In this document: positions 35,542-43,897 of the stretch, piece by piece
Numbering within the stretch: the stretch's first letter is position 1
Layout: every line of letters begins with the position of its first letter
Origin: JAXGMQ01 sp964613055
GTDB taxonomy: Bacteria > Caldisericota > Caldisericia > JAAYUI01
Direction of reading: 5' to 3'
Length of the DNA stretch: 64,000 nucleotides
Assembly: GCA_964613055.1 (NCBI GenBank)
Contig: CAZTGD010000001.1
Location: 62,001-126,000, forward strand
The notes under the pieces: model-generated
The model's input: the letters and a program-made list of their open reading frames with translations, nothing else
Told to the model about the DNA's origin: nothing
Databases searched by the model: none
Made by a program: the position numbers and the translations under genes

Positions 35542-36995
35542 TCCTTTAGTGTCTTCACATCTATATCTCCAGATATAGATGATATGTCAAGCTTTCCTAT
35601 TCCACCGCCAACTGAGAATGATTTCTTCTGCATGCTTGTTGCATCTTCGTTGTCCATACCTATCAATGCTATGTCTCCGCTAATCGTGTTACACATGCCT
35701 TGGATAGATGATTTGCTGTTGATGCCAACGAAGATGTCACCGGATGTTGTATGAATCGAAAGTTGACTGGATGATGATTTTAGTGTACCTACTCTAAGGT
35801 CTCCAGATTTTGCGATTATTGAAAATGGTTTATAGGAATGAATTTTTTCAACAGAAACATCTCCTGAAGATGATACGATGCTCAATCCTCCTGAAACATT
35901 GTTTATACCGAGATCTCCTGAAGAAACTTGAATTGTGGCATTCTCTATTGTTCCAATACAGACATCTCCGGAGGATGTTTTGATCTTTGCATTTAGAGAA
36001 CCAGTTATGTTTACATCACCCGAGGATGATTTGAGATCTATGCTTTTTGCCTCTCCTATTTGAACATCACCAGAGGTGCTTCTGATCTTTGCGTGTCCAT
36101 TGATGTCAGAGGTTTCAATATCCAAGTCGCCAAGGTCCTGGATATCTATGTCAGCATGCCATTTTTCTTTAATGGTCAGTAATCCCATATGTGCCTGTAT
36201 CATTATCTTGGTATTGCTGGGAATACCTATACTGATGGCCAGGTTGTAATGTGTTTGCTGAGCTACATCTTCTGGTACAGGTTTGATTATGAGGTATCCG
36301 TTTTCATCCAAGCAACAGAATTCAAAATCTCTACCCTTTGATGCATCTTTTAAGCCTATGTCATATTCGCAGAAGATATCTTCTGATACGAATATTTCAA
36401 TATTTGTTCGATCTATATTTGGATCATCGAGATTCATCTTCAGACAATTTATATCAGCGTCAATCATCTTTTTAAATGACTGCGTTTCAATGATCTTTGA
36501 TGTGGTCATATTTTCATTAATTCTATTCATGACTGATTCAGCTCCATTCTGTACTGTTGCTTGAGTTACAATCAGCTTAACGCCTTCGATTTGAACAACC
36601 TTTACTCGCCTGCCGATGGGTATTGTCGAATTATCGATCGAACGGGCTGACCAACTTACTCCCTTTACCTTTACAACGCCTTCCCCCCGATCATTTCTTA
36701 TCTTTGAAACAACAAAACCATACTCTCCAGATAAGGCTTCGGCATTCATAGCTATGTTCTCTCCTCCACTGAAAATCATCTTTCTAAGCATTTTCTCAGA
36801 GAGGATGACTAGAACGAGTGAAATGATAGAGAATATTACTATCTGCCATATTGGACTGAATAGAAAGACAGAAAGTATTGCGGTTGCAATTGCGGAAACA
36901 GAAAGCCATATTGTATAAAAATTTACTGTTAGAACTTCAATTAAACCAAATACAACGGCGACGCCCAGCCACATTATCCAAGAAAACCATTCCAT
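35538..36995 (-). CDS. NfeD-like membrane protein fused to a DUF4097-type beta-helix
   Basis: 485 residues. The first ~145 form an NfeD unit: three membrane helices (about 5-85) and an OB-fold segment (ALSGEYGFVVSKIRNDRGEG ... GVSWSARSIDNSTIPIGRRVKVVQIEG). A linker with a possible helical region follows, then about 240 residues of regularly spaced 'SSGDV'-type turns (STSGDVQIGEA, SSSGDVNITGS, TSSGDVCIGTI, SSSGDVSVEKI), the pattern of DUF4097 adhesin-like beta-helices. AGGAGG precedes the ATG. NfeD partners with SPFH proteins, and the SPFH gene follows with a 4-base overlap. The added beta-helix is unusual. Confidence 0.88.
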   Translation of the reverse strand: MEWFSWIMWLGVAVVFGLIEVLTVNFYTIWLSVSAIATAILSVFLFSPIWQIVIFSIISLVLVILSEKMLRKMIFSGGENIAMNAEALSGEYGFVVSKIRNDRGEGVVKVKGVSWSARSIDNSTIPIGRRVKVVQIEGVKLIVTQATVQNGAESVMNRINENMTTSKIIETQSFKKMIDADINCLKMNLDDPNIDRTNIEIFVSEDIFCEYDIGLKDASKGRDFEFCCLDENGYLIIKPVPEDVAQQTHYNLAISIGIPSNTKIMIQAHMGLLTIKEKWHADIDIQDLGDLDIETSDINGHAKIRSTSGDVQIGEAKSIDLKSSSGDVNITGSLNAKIKTSSGDVCIGTIENATIQVSSGDLGINNVSGGLSIVSSSGDVSVEKIHSYKPFSIIAKSGDLRVGTLKSSSSQLSIHTTSGDIFVGINSKSSIQGMCNTISGDIALIGMDNEDATSMQKKSFSVGGGIGKLDISSISGDIDVKTLKE

Positions 36996-37043
36996 CTACC
37001 ACCTCCTGGTTTATAGATTTGACACATGGAATCATAAAATGTT

Positions 37044-37071
37044 TTACAAAATACTATCAGCCTGTTACTAT
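37044..37071 (+). promoter_or_regulatory. Promoter of the nnr-mtaD operon
   Basis: TTACAA (37044-37049), 16-base spacer, TACTAT (37066-37071), 39 bases before the start codon. Confidence 0.6.
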
Positions 37072-37109
37072 TCTTCAATAGAGTTAGAATACTGACAGGA
37101 GGTTACATT

Positions 37110-38669
37110 ATGAAGGTAGTGAGTTCCGAACAGATAAGGGAGATAGACAGACAAACTATCAAGCGTTTTGGTGTACCTGCCGTTGTTTTAATGGAAAACG
37201 CTGGTTCAGAAGTGGCGCAGGTTGCCGTGTCGGAATTCAATCCAAGCAATGCTGTAATCATCTGTGGTCGAGGAGGCAATGGAGGTGATGGGTTTGTCTG
37301 TGCTAGGCATCTGGCGATGATGGGTGTTCAGTCGAAGGTTTTCTTGCTTTCCGATTCCGATGATCTCAAGGGTACCGCATTGGATAACTTTGGTATTCTC
37401 TCTAAAGGTTTTTCGGGAAAGATCGATATTCATTCGGGAGTATCTGATTCCAATATGAGTCAACTGTCAAATGCCCTGCAGAAATGTGATCTAATTGTTG
37501 ACGCAATGCTTGGTACTGGATTGACCAAAGAACCCAGTGAGATATTCTCTCATTCCATTGAGCTTGTAAACTCTGTACACTGCCCAGTGCTGTCTATTGA
37601 TATGCCTTCAGGTGTGGATGCTTCAACTGGGCAAATCCCTGGTAAAGCTGTGTCAGCTGATGTCACATGCTCTTTCGGATTGCCAAAGATTGGTCAGCTT
37701 TTAAATCCCGGTGCAGGAAAGGTAGGAAAACTATTCTTATCCAATGTCGGATTCCCAAACGTGCTTACAGAGGATCCAGAGATCAAGGGCAATATTCTGA
37801 CAATTGACGAAGCAAAACACCTTATTCCTGTCAGATCAGCTACATCACACAAGGGGCAGTTTGGAAAGGTACTGGTAATTGGTGGATCATCTAATTACCC
37901 CGGTGCGCCGATACTATCTGGTTTGGGAGCCTTGAGAACTGGTGCGGGAATAACAAGATTGGTTGTCCCTGATTCTATTTATCAATCAGTAGCTGGTAGA
38001 TTTCCTGAGATGATAGTAGAGGGAGCTCATTCATCCGATGAAGGTGTTTTTTCTGAGCTATCTTTAAAAAAAATTGTTGAATATGCAAATAAAGCTAGTG
38101 TTGTAGTGATAGGTCCCGGAATATCAAGGCATCCAAGCCTGAAAAGCTTCATCACAAGCATACTCACAAGTGTATCCAAACCCCTCATAATCGATGCTGA
38201 TGCATTGTTCATACTCGCATCATCACCAGAAGGATTGCTTCTCAGAAGCGAGCATGGATGGAAAACCATAATTACACCGCACGTTGGTGAAGCGAGTAAA
38301 TTTGGTTCGATTTCCTTTGATATAGCCAAGTATCCGATATCAACAGCGGAGAGATTCTCAAGCAGATTTGGCACAACCACTGTTCTGAAATCTTCAAGAA
38401 CCATTATAACATCCACATCGGGTGAATATTCAATCAATACGACAGGTGATTCATCACTTTCAAAAGGTGGTTCCGGTGATGTGCTGACTGGTATAATTGC
38501 TGGTCTGATTGCACAAGGATTGGGAGATTATGAAGCTAGTGTACTTGGTTCATACCTGCTTGGTATGGCTGGTGAGATGGTGGGAGATCAAACATGCCCA
38601 CATGGAGTTTTAAGCACTGATGTTGCAGATATGATTCCACATGTAATTGCAGAGGTATTGGAAAAATGA
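37110..38669 (+). CDS. nnr: Bifunctional NAD(P)HX epimerase / ADP-dependent NAD(P)HX dehydratase
   Basis: Repairs hydrated NADH and NADPH. 519 residues in two domains: NnrE epimerase (about 1-215; MENAGSEVAQVA, GRGGNGGDGFVCARHL, VDAMLGTGL, SIDMPSGVDASTG) and NnrD dehydratase of the ribokinase fold (about 235-515; SHKGQFGKVLVIGGS, NYPGAPILSGLGALRTGAG, IDADAL, TPHVGEASK, and KGGSGDVLTGIIAGLIAQ with the catalytic Asp). Start supported by AGGAGG eight bases upstream. The stop overlaps the start of the deaminase gene by 4 bases. Confidence 0.97.
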   Translation: MKVVSSEQIREIDRQTIKRFGVPAVVLMENAGSEVAQVAVSEFNPSNAVIICGRGGNGGDGFVCARHLAMMGVQSKVFLLSDSDDLKGTALDNFGILSKGFSGKIDIHSGVSDSNMSQLSNALQKCDLIVDAMLGTGLTKEPSEIFSHSIELVNSVHCPVLSIDMPSGVDASTGQIPGKAVSADVTCSFGLPKIGQLLNPGAGKVGKLFLSNVGFPNVLTEDPEIKGNILTIDEAKHLIPVRSATSHKGQFGKVLVIGGSSNYPGAPILSGLGALRTGAGITRLVVPDSIYQSVAGRFPEMIVEGAHSSDEGVFSELSLKKIVEYANKASVVVIGPGISRHPSLKSFITSILTSVSKPLIIDADALFILASSPEGLLLRSEHGWKTIITPHVGEASKFGSISFDIAKYPISTAERFSSRFGTTTVLKSSRTIITSTSGEYSINTTGDSSLSKGGSGDVLTGIIAGLIAQGLGDYEASVLGSYLLGMAGEMVGDQTCPHGVLSTDVADMIPHVIAEVLEK

Positions 38670-39931
38670 AGACACTAATCGAAGGCACAATTATTCCGCT
38701 AACAGAAGAGAGAGATGAGTTTGATGGTTTTGTTGCCATAGAAGGAAATAGGATAACATCAGTTTCAGAGGAAAAACCTGAAGGATATTTTGACAAATCT
38801 ATCGATGCAAGTGGAATGGTCATCATGCCAGGTCTTGTAAATACTCATACCCACGCCAGTATGACTCTTCTCAGGGGTGTTGCCGATGACCTTCCCCTCA
38901 TGGATTGGCTGAACAAAGAGATCTTCCCCAGGGAAAATAAACTGACAAGCGATATGGTTTTCTGGGGAGCAAAACTTGCTATTGCGGAAATGCTTCTCGG
39001 TGGTGTGACGACATTCAATGATATGTATTTCAAAATGGATTCGGTTGCGAAAGCGGTTTCGCAGACTGGTATTCGAGCTTCCTTATCCTCCGGTATAATG
39101 GCTGTAGGAGGGCAAGAAGCAATTGACAGGGCTGTGGATTTTGCCAATCAATGGAATAATAAAGCAGATGGTCGTATAAAGACAATGCTTGGACCACACG
39201 CAATATATACCTGTCCACCTTACTTCATGGAGTTGCTTGTTAAAGCATCAAACGATAACAAAATTCCAATACATATACATATCTCAGAAACCGAAAAAGA
39301 AGTTAATGACTGTATAAGCGAATATAATGAAACTCCCCCAAAGATTCTAAACAGAATCGGTGTATTCGATTCTCATGTTGTTGGAGCTCACTGTGTTCAA
39401 CTTACTGATAGCGATATGGATATACTAAAAACAAAAGATGTTTATTTGTCACTGAATACGTCATCCAATTTCAAACTCGCCTCTGGCAGAGCAAGGATCG
39501 CCACCATGGAGGAAAAGGGATTGAATCTGTCGATCGGTACTGATGGAACAGCTTCAAACAACGATCTGGACATGTGGGAGGAACTCAGGTGGACGAGTTT
39601 TGTGGCAAAATCATTCGGAGATTCAACCGTACTTCCCGCAAAAAGGACACTTCAGATAGCAACCGTCGATGGAGCACAAGCTTTGGGATTCAGTGATATG
39701 GGCACTCTCGAGAAGGGTGCGATCGCAGACCTGATTATAGTTGATATGTCAACAGTACATCTGAACCCAAGGTATTCTTCAGTATCTCACCTTGTCAACT
39801 GCGTTCATCCAAGTGATGTCAGGCATGTTATTGTCGATGGCAAGATTGTAGTTTGGGAACGAAAGATACAGAGATTTGATGCCGATGAAACTCTGGCTAA
39901 GGTAAAAGAGTTTGCCAAGATTTTAGCATAA
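38666..39931 (+). CDS. mtaD: MtaD-type 5'-methylthioadenosine/S-adenosylhomocysteine/5'-deoxyadenosine deaminase
   Basis: Zinc amidohydrolase of the cytosine-deaminase-like superfamily, 421 residues. Metal and catalytic motifs in order: NTHTHASMTLLRGVADDLPL (His-x-His), HIHISETEKEV, VGAHCVQL, and SIGTDGTASNNDLDMWEEL with the metal Asp. The D-x-P-L-M-x-W-L loop is typical of MTA/SAH deaminases, which recycle nucleoside by-products of SAM enzymes; atrazine-chlorohydrolase relatives share the fold. Translationally coupled (ATGA) to the NAD(P)HX repair gene, giving a two-gene metabolite-repair unit. Convergent with the SnoaL-like gene, 20 bases apart. Confidence 0.93.
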   Translation: MKTLIEGTIIPLTEERDEFDGFVAIEGNRITSVSEEKPEGYFDKSIDASGMVIMPGLVNTHTHASMTLLRGVADDLPLMDWLNKEIFPRENKLTSDMVFWGAKLAIAEMLLGGVTTFNDMYFKMDSVAKAVSQTGIRASLSSGIMAVGGQEAIDRAVDFANQWNNKADGRIKTMLGPHAIYTCPPYFMELLVKASNDNKIPIHIHISETEKEVNDCISEYNETPPKILNRIGVFDSHVVGAHCVQLTDSDMDILKTKDVYLSLNTSSNFKLASGRARIATMEEKGLNLSIGTDGTASNNDLDMWEELRWTSFVAKSFGDSTVLPAKRTLQIATVDGAQALGFSDMGTLEKGAIADLIIVDMSTVHLNPRYSSVSHLVNCVHPSDVRHVIVDGKIVVWERKIQRFDADETLAKVKEFAKILA

Positions 39932-39951
39932 CAAACGGTGGTCGATCGGCA

Positions 39952-40782
39952 CTATTGAGGTGGTTTGTATCCGTAGTCTGTCAAATCCAGCATATCAATG
40001 GTTTCCTGGTTATATGGGTAGATTGACCATCTTTCTATGAATCCATTGTTTGTGATGGCTGACCATATGGCAGGACCCTGGAGTTCTTCCTTGGTCATTG
40101 GAGTACCATCATCATGTTTGAGTGTAGCCTTTGCATGTTCACTCATCGTTCCATCAGAACTGCCGATGATTATTATTTCTTCACCCCTGTTATGTACACT
40201 TTCAGGGTAAATCTTATAGTCTGGGAACAATTTGTAATACCCATTCCAGGCATCTGACCAGTAATCATGATCACCCCTCTCAACGTTTCCAAAAACACTC
40301 TGTGTGTGTTGCTCAGTCATTAGCGAAACCACATTCTTGGATTTTCCAGTATTTATAGCCCAAACATATGAAATGGCAACGTCCTTCGGTTTAATCGAAC
40401 CTGCTATTGAATCCATGTTCCAAAGGTTAATCCTGCCACTGTGAAAACCTATCTTCCAGACAGATGGAGGGTGCAGGTTTTCATCGGTTGGAGGCATTTG
40501 TCCTTTGAGAGCCAGTGATTTCACGAAGTCTGCAGATAGAATACCAAACGTTTGAATGTAAAGCTTGAAAGAACCCATCATCTCTTCGATGTCAAGAACC
40601 ATAACTCTGTAATCTCTGATGATACCCAGAAATTCATCGAGCGTTTTTAACAGCGTTTTCTTTCCTGCGCACTGCCATCCGTCCAGATCTCGAAATGTAA
40701 CATCATCTGAGAAGACATCCTTAAGAGACTCAACATCGTAGTCGTTTAGTGATGATATAAATGTTTGTATTACTTCTCTCAC
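39952..40782 (-). CDS. Tandem SnoaL/NTF2-like domain protein
   Basis: 276 residues with two NTF2-like units: the first (about 1-125; LNDYDVESLKDVFSDDVTFRD) and the second (about 135-265; SYVWAINTGKSKNVVSLMTE and AWNGYYKLFPDYKIYPESV), the pattern of SnoaL-like ester cyclases or unspecified small-molecule-binding proteins. No signal peptide. The GTG start at 40782 directly follows the remnant of a hutU 3' end. It is last in the strand run from hutU and the acyl-ACP-reductase island; a link with that pathway is possible but unproven. Confidence 0.78.
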   Translation of the reverse strand: MREVIQTFISSLNDYDVESLKDVFSDDVTFRDLDGWQCAGKKTLLKTLDEFLGIIRDYRVMVLDIEEMMGSFKLYIQTFGILSADFVKSLALKGQMPPTDENLHPPSVWKIGFHSGRINLWNMDSIAGSIKPKDVAISYVWAINTGKSKNVVSLMTEQHTQSVFGNVERGDHDYWSDAWNGYYKLFPDYKIYPESVHNRGEEIIIIGSSDGTMSEHAKATLKHDDGTPMTKEELQGPAIWSAITNNGFIERWSIYPYNQETIDMLDLTDYGYKPPQ

Positions 40783-40783
40783 A

Positions 40784-41260
40784 TTACCTATTCCCAGAAT
40801 GGTATCCTGATGTTATGTTTCTTTGCACTCTGATCTGCCAGTTCATTAAACCATCTTCAGTAAAATATTCGTCATTTGTTAACATTGAAGAGTGAAGAAG
40901 AATAGTGTCATATTCCTGTTCATTTATACCAATAACACTGAGTCTATCATTATTTTGCCCTTTGTGATAAGCTGAAAGAGATAATGTATCATTGATATCA
41001 AAAAGACCGTCTATAAATGATACTTCATCATGAGAATATTTACAATCATCTCTAAAGTATCCTCTCGGTATAATCACTTTCCTGGATATAATATCATCCT
41101 TAAAAAAATTTTCTTTCCTTTCATAGCTTTTAAGTGGTTTTTTAGAGACATTTTTGGTGAAATATACCTTGGTTGATCTTGAATTGTGAAATCTCTTATT
41201 AATGCCAATCCAATTTTTCTGTACATATTGTAGTACAATGGTACAGTATCGAATAATCAC
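40784..41260 (-). CDS. Probable C-terminal part of a frameshifted acyltransferase
   Basis: 158 codons from a GTG that overlaps the previous stop by 4 bases. The beginning (VIIRYCTIVLQYVQKNWIGI) reads like the continuation of the acyltransferase domain in the previous frame, and translation upstream in this frame gives YQWISRNKL, so I suspect a single gene broken by a one-base shift near 41265-41285. The last ~20 codons (NWQIRVQRNITSGYHSGN) are the hutU 3' remnant read out of frame. The sequence is clearly AT-rich compared with hutU. On its own it matches no family I know. Confidence 0.45.
   Translation of the reverse strand: MIIRYCTIVLQYVQKNWIGINKRFHNSRSTKVYFTKNVSKKPLKSYERKENFFKDDIISRKVIIPRGYFRDDCKYSHDEVSFIDGLFDINDTLSLSAYHKGQNNDRLSVIGINEQEYDTILLHSSMLTNDEYFTEDGLMNWQIRVQRNITSGYHSGNR
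40788..40853 (-). pseudogene. hutU 3'-end remnant
   Basis: In one frame these 66 bases encode WFNELADQSAKKHNIRIPFWE and a stop. The last 18 residues match 16 of the 18 C-terminal residues of the intact HutU ending at 45291 (ELAQQSAKKHNIRIPLWE). At the DNA level the first 45 bases differ from hutU at only three positions, all G/A changes at wobble positions. A stop codon lies just upstream in this frame, so nothing more of the gene survives. Confidence 0.9.
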
Positions 41261-41850
41261 AAGTTTGTTTCTTGAAATCCATTGATAGTTGGATATTTAT
41301 AAAGCATCTGAAAACATGCCGCATAAAGAGATAGTCTTATAAACTCATTATTCTTGCCTGGAAACTTGAAGTGCCTATATAGCTCTGCTAGCTGATAAGG
41401 CTTTGTATTCCTGTTTACCAGGTATCTTGTCCGAAGATATCTTGATCGAAAACTATCAATAGTACACGGTTCTCCTTTCCTACTTTTGTATCTATTTTCT
41501 AAGGGTAACCCAATATAATCCGAATTATACCTCTCGTGTGTGTCTAATGCACACGACAATCCTGCAACAATATTCCCCTGCTTGGTGATAGCCAAAATAT
41601 GAATGGTTCCCTCTCTATCATCATGAGGATTGTATTCAATCTTGTCTTCAAAGTCTATGCAAATATCAGTGCAGTAGATAGCATTCCCTGAGGTTATTAA
41701 ATCAAATCTTGTTTGCAGGATTCTTTTAAAAAGAACGGTATCTGATATCTCAGAGACACTAAACCCATGAAATGGCATATCTTTTGTAACCGCGTGTATC
41801 TCATATGTTTCATCATTTAAAGTAACGTCACCGAAGAAAAAAGACGACAT
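41257..41850 (-). CDS. GNAT-like acyltransferase of the FeeM / PEP-CTERM-associated type (N-terminal part)
   Basis: 197 residues. The arrangement resembles N-acyl amino acid synthase/AHL-synthase-like enzymes, which take acyl chains from acyl-ACP: an early beta-hairpin, THERYNSDYIGLPLENRYK (family pattern ending in LP-x-E), and YQLAELYRHFKFP, which corresponds to the conserved 'AEiSRxxV' strand, followed by a helix LSLYAACFQMLYKY. The domain stops early; the rest seems to continue in the next frame. It starts two bases before the end of the second AAR-like gene, in the same probable operon. AT-rich. Assignment is from pattern only. Confidence 0.55.
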   Translation of the reverse strand: MSSFFFGDVTLNDETYEIHAVTKDMPFHGFSVSEISDTVLFKRILQTRFDLITSGNAIYCTDICIDFEDKIEYNPHDDREGTIHILAITKQGNIVAGLSCALDTHERYNSDYIGLPLENRYKSRKGEPCTIDSFRSRYLRTRYLVNRNTKPYQLAELYRHFKFPGKNNEFIRLSLYAACFQMLYKYPTINGFQETNL

Positions 41851-41851
41851 A

Positions 41852-42757
41852 TTAAACTAACCTTTCCAAGTCAACACCGAAGCTGGAAAATGGTGCTATG
41901 TAGAACTCACTGGTGTGTTTTTCAAATAACTCACCAACCACATTAACTTGCTCTAGTGTAACATTCCCTGTAAAATTCTCTCTCACATCATGCATTGCAA
42001 GTAGCATAGCCTCAACCTGACAAGCATACGTTCTTCTGCCAGGTAAACCCATGGTAACCAAACCATAATCAATCATTGGCATTTCAATAATACCACCGTC
42101 TATTACCAAAACATCTTTTCGTTCTTCTAGTATTGATTCGCTAGTATTTCTAGGAACTGTAACATCATACACTATCGCATTATTTGCACACATATCTGGC
42201 TTAATTAAAACATTGTTTGAAGCTGTAGTAATAATTACTAACCTCGTTTCCTTCACTCTTGAGATATTAGTTGTTATCTCGATACTACTAGGATCAATAT
42301 TGTGTGTATCTACAATTTTATCCTTTAAAACTTCTAGTTTTTTCATTGTTCTCGAACACAATAGCAATCTGCTACCTTTTTTTGCAAAATAGCTTGATAC
42401 AGCACTACCAACAGAACCTGTTGCGCCAAAAATAGAGATTCTATCTTTTGTAATATCTCTAGAAAACCTTTTTTTGAAAACAAGTTCAACTGATTTGATT
42501 GTGATATATGCAGTGAGTGGGTTACCTGTTGTAAAAGTGACAGGTTTATTCTCATAGAGTGGGAGTAAATCTCTACCTTGTCGTGTGATGGGCGACGTTA
42601 GGGCACCTAAGCTGACGATGAGATGTCCCCCCCCCCTTTTTTTTCTATTATTTTCGATCCCCATATCAATTGTTGAAATTATCTTTGATAAAGCTCTTCT
42701 CTTAAAGAATCTCTGAGTTGATAAATTGTCACTGATGATTTGAGAACCCTTAAGCAT
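41852..42757 (-). CDS. Acyl-ACP reductase (AAR)-like protein, copy 2, N-terminal domain out of frame
   Basis: 301 residues from the ATG at 42757. Similar throughout to the copy at 43894-44988 and to cyanobacterial long-chain acyl-ACP reductase: LGALTSPITRQGRDLL, TFTTGNPLTAYITIKSVE, Rossmann motif FGATGSVGSAVSSYFAK, VIDGGIIEMP, and the putative catalytic Cys in RTYACQVEAMLLA. The missing first ~60 residues are present upstream (42766-42948) in another frame; upstream of the ATG this frame still reads GWIGVIMLKGSQ, matching copy 1 (GWLGVIPLKGSQ), so one base seems lost near 42775-42780. A G10 tract (coding strand) lies inside the gene at 42627-42636. Very AT-rich. Confidence 0.75.
   Translation of the reverse strand: MLKGSQIISDNLSTQRFFKRRALSKIISTIDMGIENNRKKRGGGHLIVSLGALTSPITRQGRDLLPLYENKPVTFTTGNPLTAYITIKSVELVFKKRFSRDITKDRISIFGATGSVGSAVSSYFAKKGSRLLLCSRTMKKLEVLKDKIVDTHNIDPSSIEITTNISRVKETRLVIITTASNNVLIKPDMCANNAIVYDVTVPRNTSESILEERKDVLVIDGGIIEMPMIDYGLVTMGLPGRRTYACQVEAMLLAMHDVRENFTGNVTLEQVNVVGELFEKHTSEFYIAPFSSFGVDLERLV
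42627..42644. repeat. A8-G10 homopolymer tract inside AAR copy 2
   Basis: C10 (42627-42636) followed by T8 (42637-42644) on the plus strand, so A8G10 on the coding strand. At G10 the frame is open and matches the paralogue on both sides; any change not a multiple of three would truncate the protein. Confidence 0.95.
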
Positions 42758-42765
42758 GATAACAC

Positions 42766-42948
42766 CTATCCAACCAAAATGTGATTTGTATCCGCTGATT
42801 CCTTAAATACATCAAAGAAGGGTGGATTAAGTTTTTCACATATACATTCTAACGTTTTTTCTTTTAGCTTTGCATAATCAGGATATGCACAAGCAATATC
42901 TTCTTTTAGTGTTTTCCTGGGATGGATTATTATCAATGGCTTAGTCAT
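42766..42948 (-). CDS. AAR N-terminal domain of copy 2, split off by a frameshift
   Basis: 60 codons, MTKPLIIIHPRKTLKEDIAC..., ending 8 bases before the start of copy 2. It aligns with residues 1-60 of copy 1 (MNKSLFLVHPRNTYQEYLEN), including the PPEF/PPFF segment. Joining it to 41852-42757 with one extra base gives about 365 residues, the length of copy 1. Either a broken gene, a base missing from the sequence, or a gene translated in two pieces. Confidence 0.7.
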   Translation of the reverse strand: MTKPLIIIHPRKTLKEDIACAYPDYAKLKEKTLECICEKLNPPFFDVFKESADTNHILVG

Positions 42949-42958
42949 AGTTTACCTA

Positions 42959-43897
42959 TTATTTTTTTGAGATGACAATATTGTGATAACTCAAAGGGTC
43001 CTGTATTATCTCATATTCGTCGACTCCAGATGATTCAATGAGCCTGCAAAGATCACTTCTGGTACGATACACCATTGGCCAATCAATTACAACCTTTACA
43101 AAACCACTCTCAATGTTTCTCCTGAGGTTGCTTGTAATAAAATATCCTCCTGGTTTCAGTGCTTTTACGCTTTCTCTAATAAAAGAGGAAGCTGTTACAT
43201 CATCAACATACTCTGTGGCTCCAATGAGTTCTATCACATCGAACCGTTGACGATTTTCATCTTTTTTAAGGTAATCAAGTGCATCAGAATGTATAACTGT
43301 AATGCTACTATTATCAATATTACCATTTATGCTGTTCAGGAAATCAACAACCCCGTGATCACTGTCAACGAGTGTAAGTTTGTGTTTCTTTCCTTTGTTG
43401 TTAAGGAAGAAGGGCAGTGTGCTCTCAGCAGAACCACAGGCTATACAAAGTATTTGCTTGCAAGAGTTGGCATTGACATAATCGTTTATGACCTGTCTGG
43501 TTATCCTCAGTCTGTTCCTTACAGCCTGACAATTGGCGTTACTGAATGCTACTTTTTCTAATATCCAGCTTAATGATAATAGTTTTGAATATGGTGGATT
43601 GTATATTGTGCTTAGTGACTCCCAATTGCCGTGGCCTTTAGTAACTACTTTAATTATGTCGCTTCCACCATCGTAAAACATTGAATTTACCGGTGGAAGC
43701 CGTTTATACCACTTTATCCACCATTTCTTCTTCAACCACACGTACGCTGTGATGAGTAAAACAGATGGCATCATAAGCCATGATATCCACGGCTTGTTCT
43801 CCATTGTCTTGCTGTCTATCGGAAAACCGTACATCGACTCATTGGCTTCAACCAGACCAATAGATCCTCGCTTCTTACGAAAAAACCTTATACTCAT
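42959..43897 (-). CDS. Membrane-anchored class I SAM-dependent methyltransferase
   Basis: 312 residues. One membrane helix (about 38-57), then a Rossmann methyltransferase domain (about 115-310) with motif I ILCIACGSAEST (about 149-160), motif II LTLVDSD (about 174-180), and the later strand FDVIELIGATEYVDD followed by LKPGGYFITSNL. Substrate unknown; the residues around it resemble the broad methyltransferase families acting on small lipophilic molecules. It overlaps AAR copy 1 by 4 bases and is followed after 10 bases by AAR copy 2, so it belongs to the same pathway by context. Confidence 0.85.
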   Translation of the reverse strand: MSIRFFRKKRGSIGLVEANESMYGFPIDSKTMENKPWISWLMMPSVLLITAYVWLKKKWWIKWYKRLPPVNSMFYDGGSDIIKVVTKGHGNWESLSTIYNPPYSKLLSLSWILEKVAFSNANCQAVRNRLRITRQVINDYVNANSCKQILCIACGSAESTLPFFLNNKGKKHKLTLVDSDHGVVDFLNSINGNIDNSSITVIHSDALDYLKKDENRQRFDVIELIGATEYVDDVTASSFIRESVKALKPGGYFITSNLRRNIESGFVKVVIDWPMVYRTRSDLCRLIESSGVDEYEIIQDPLSYHNIVISKK

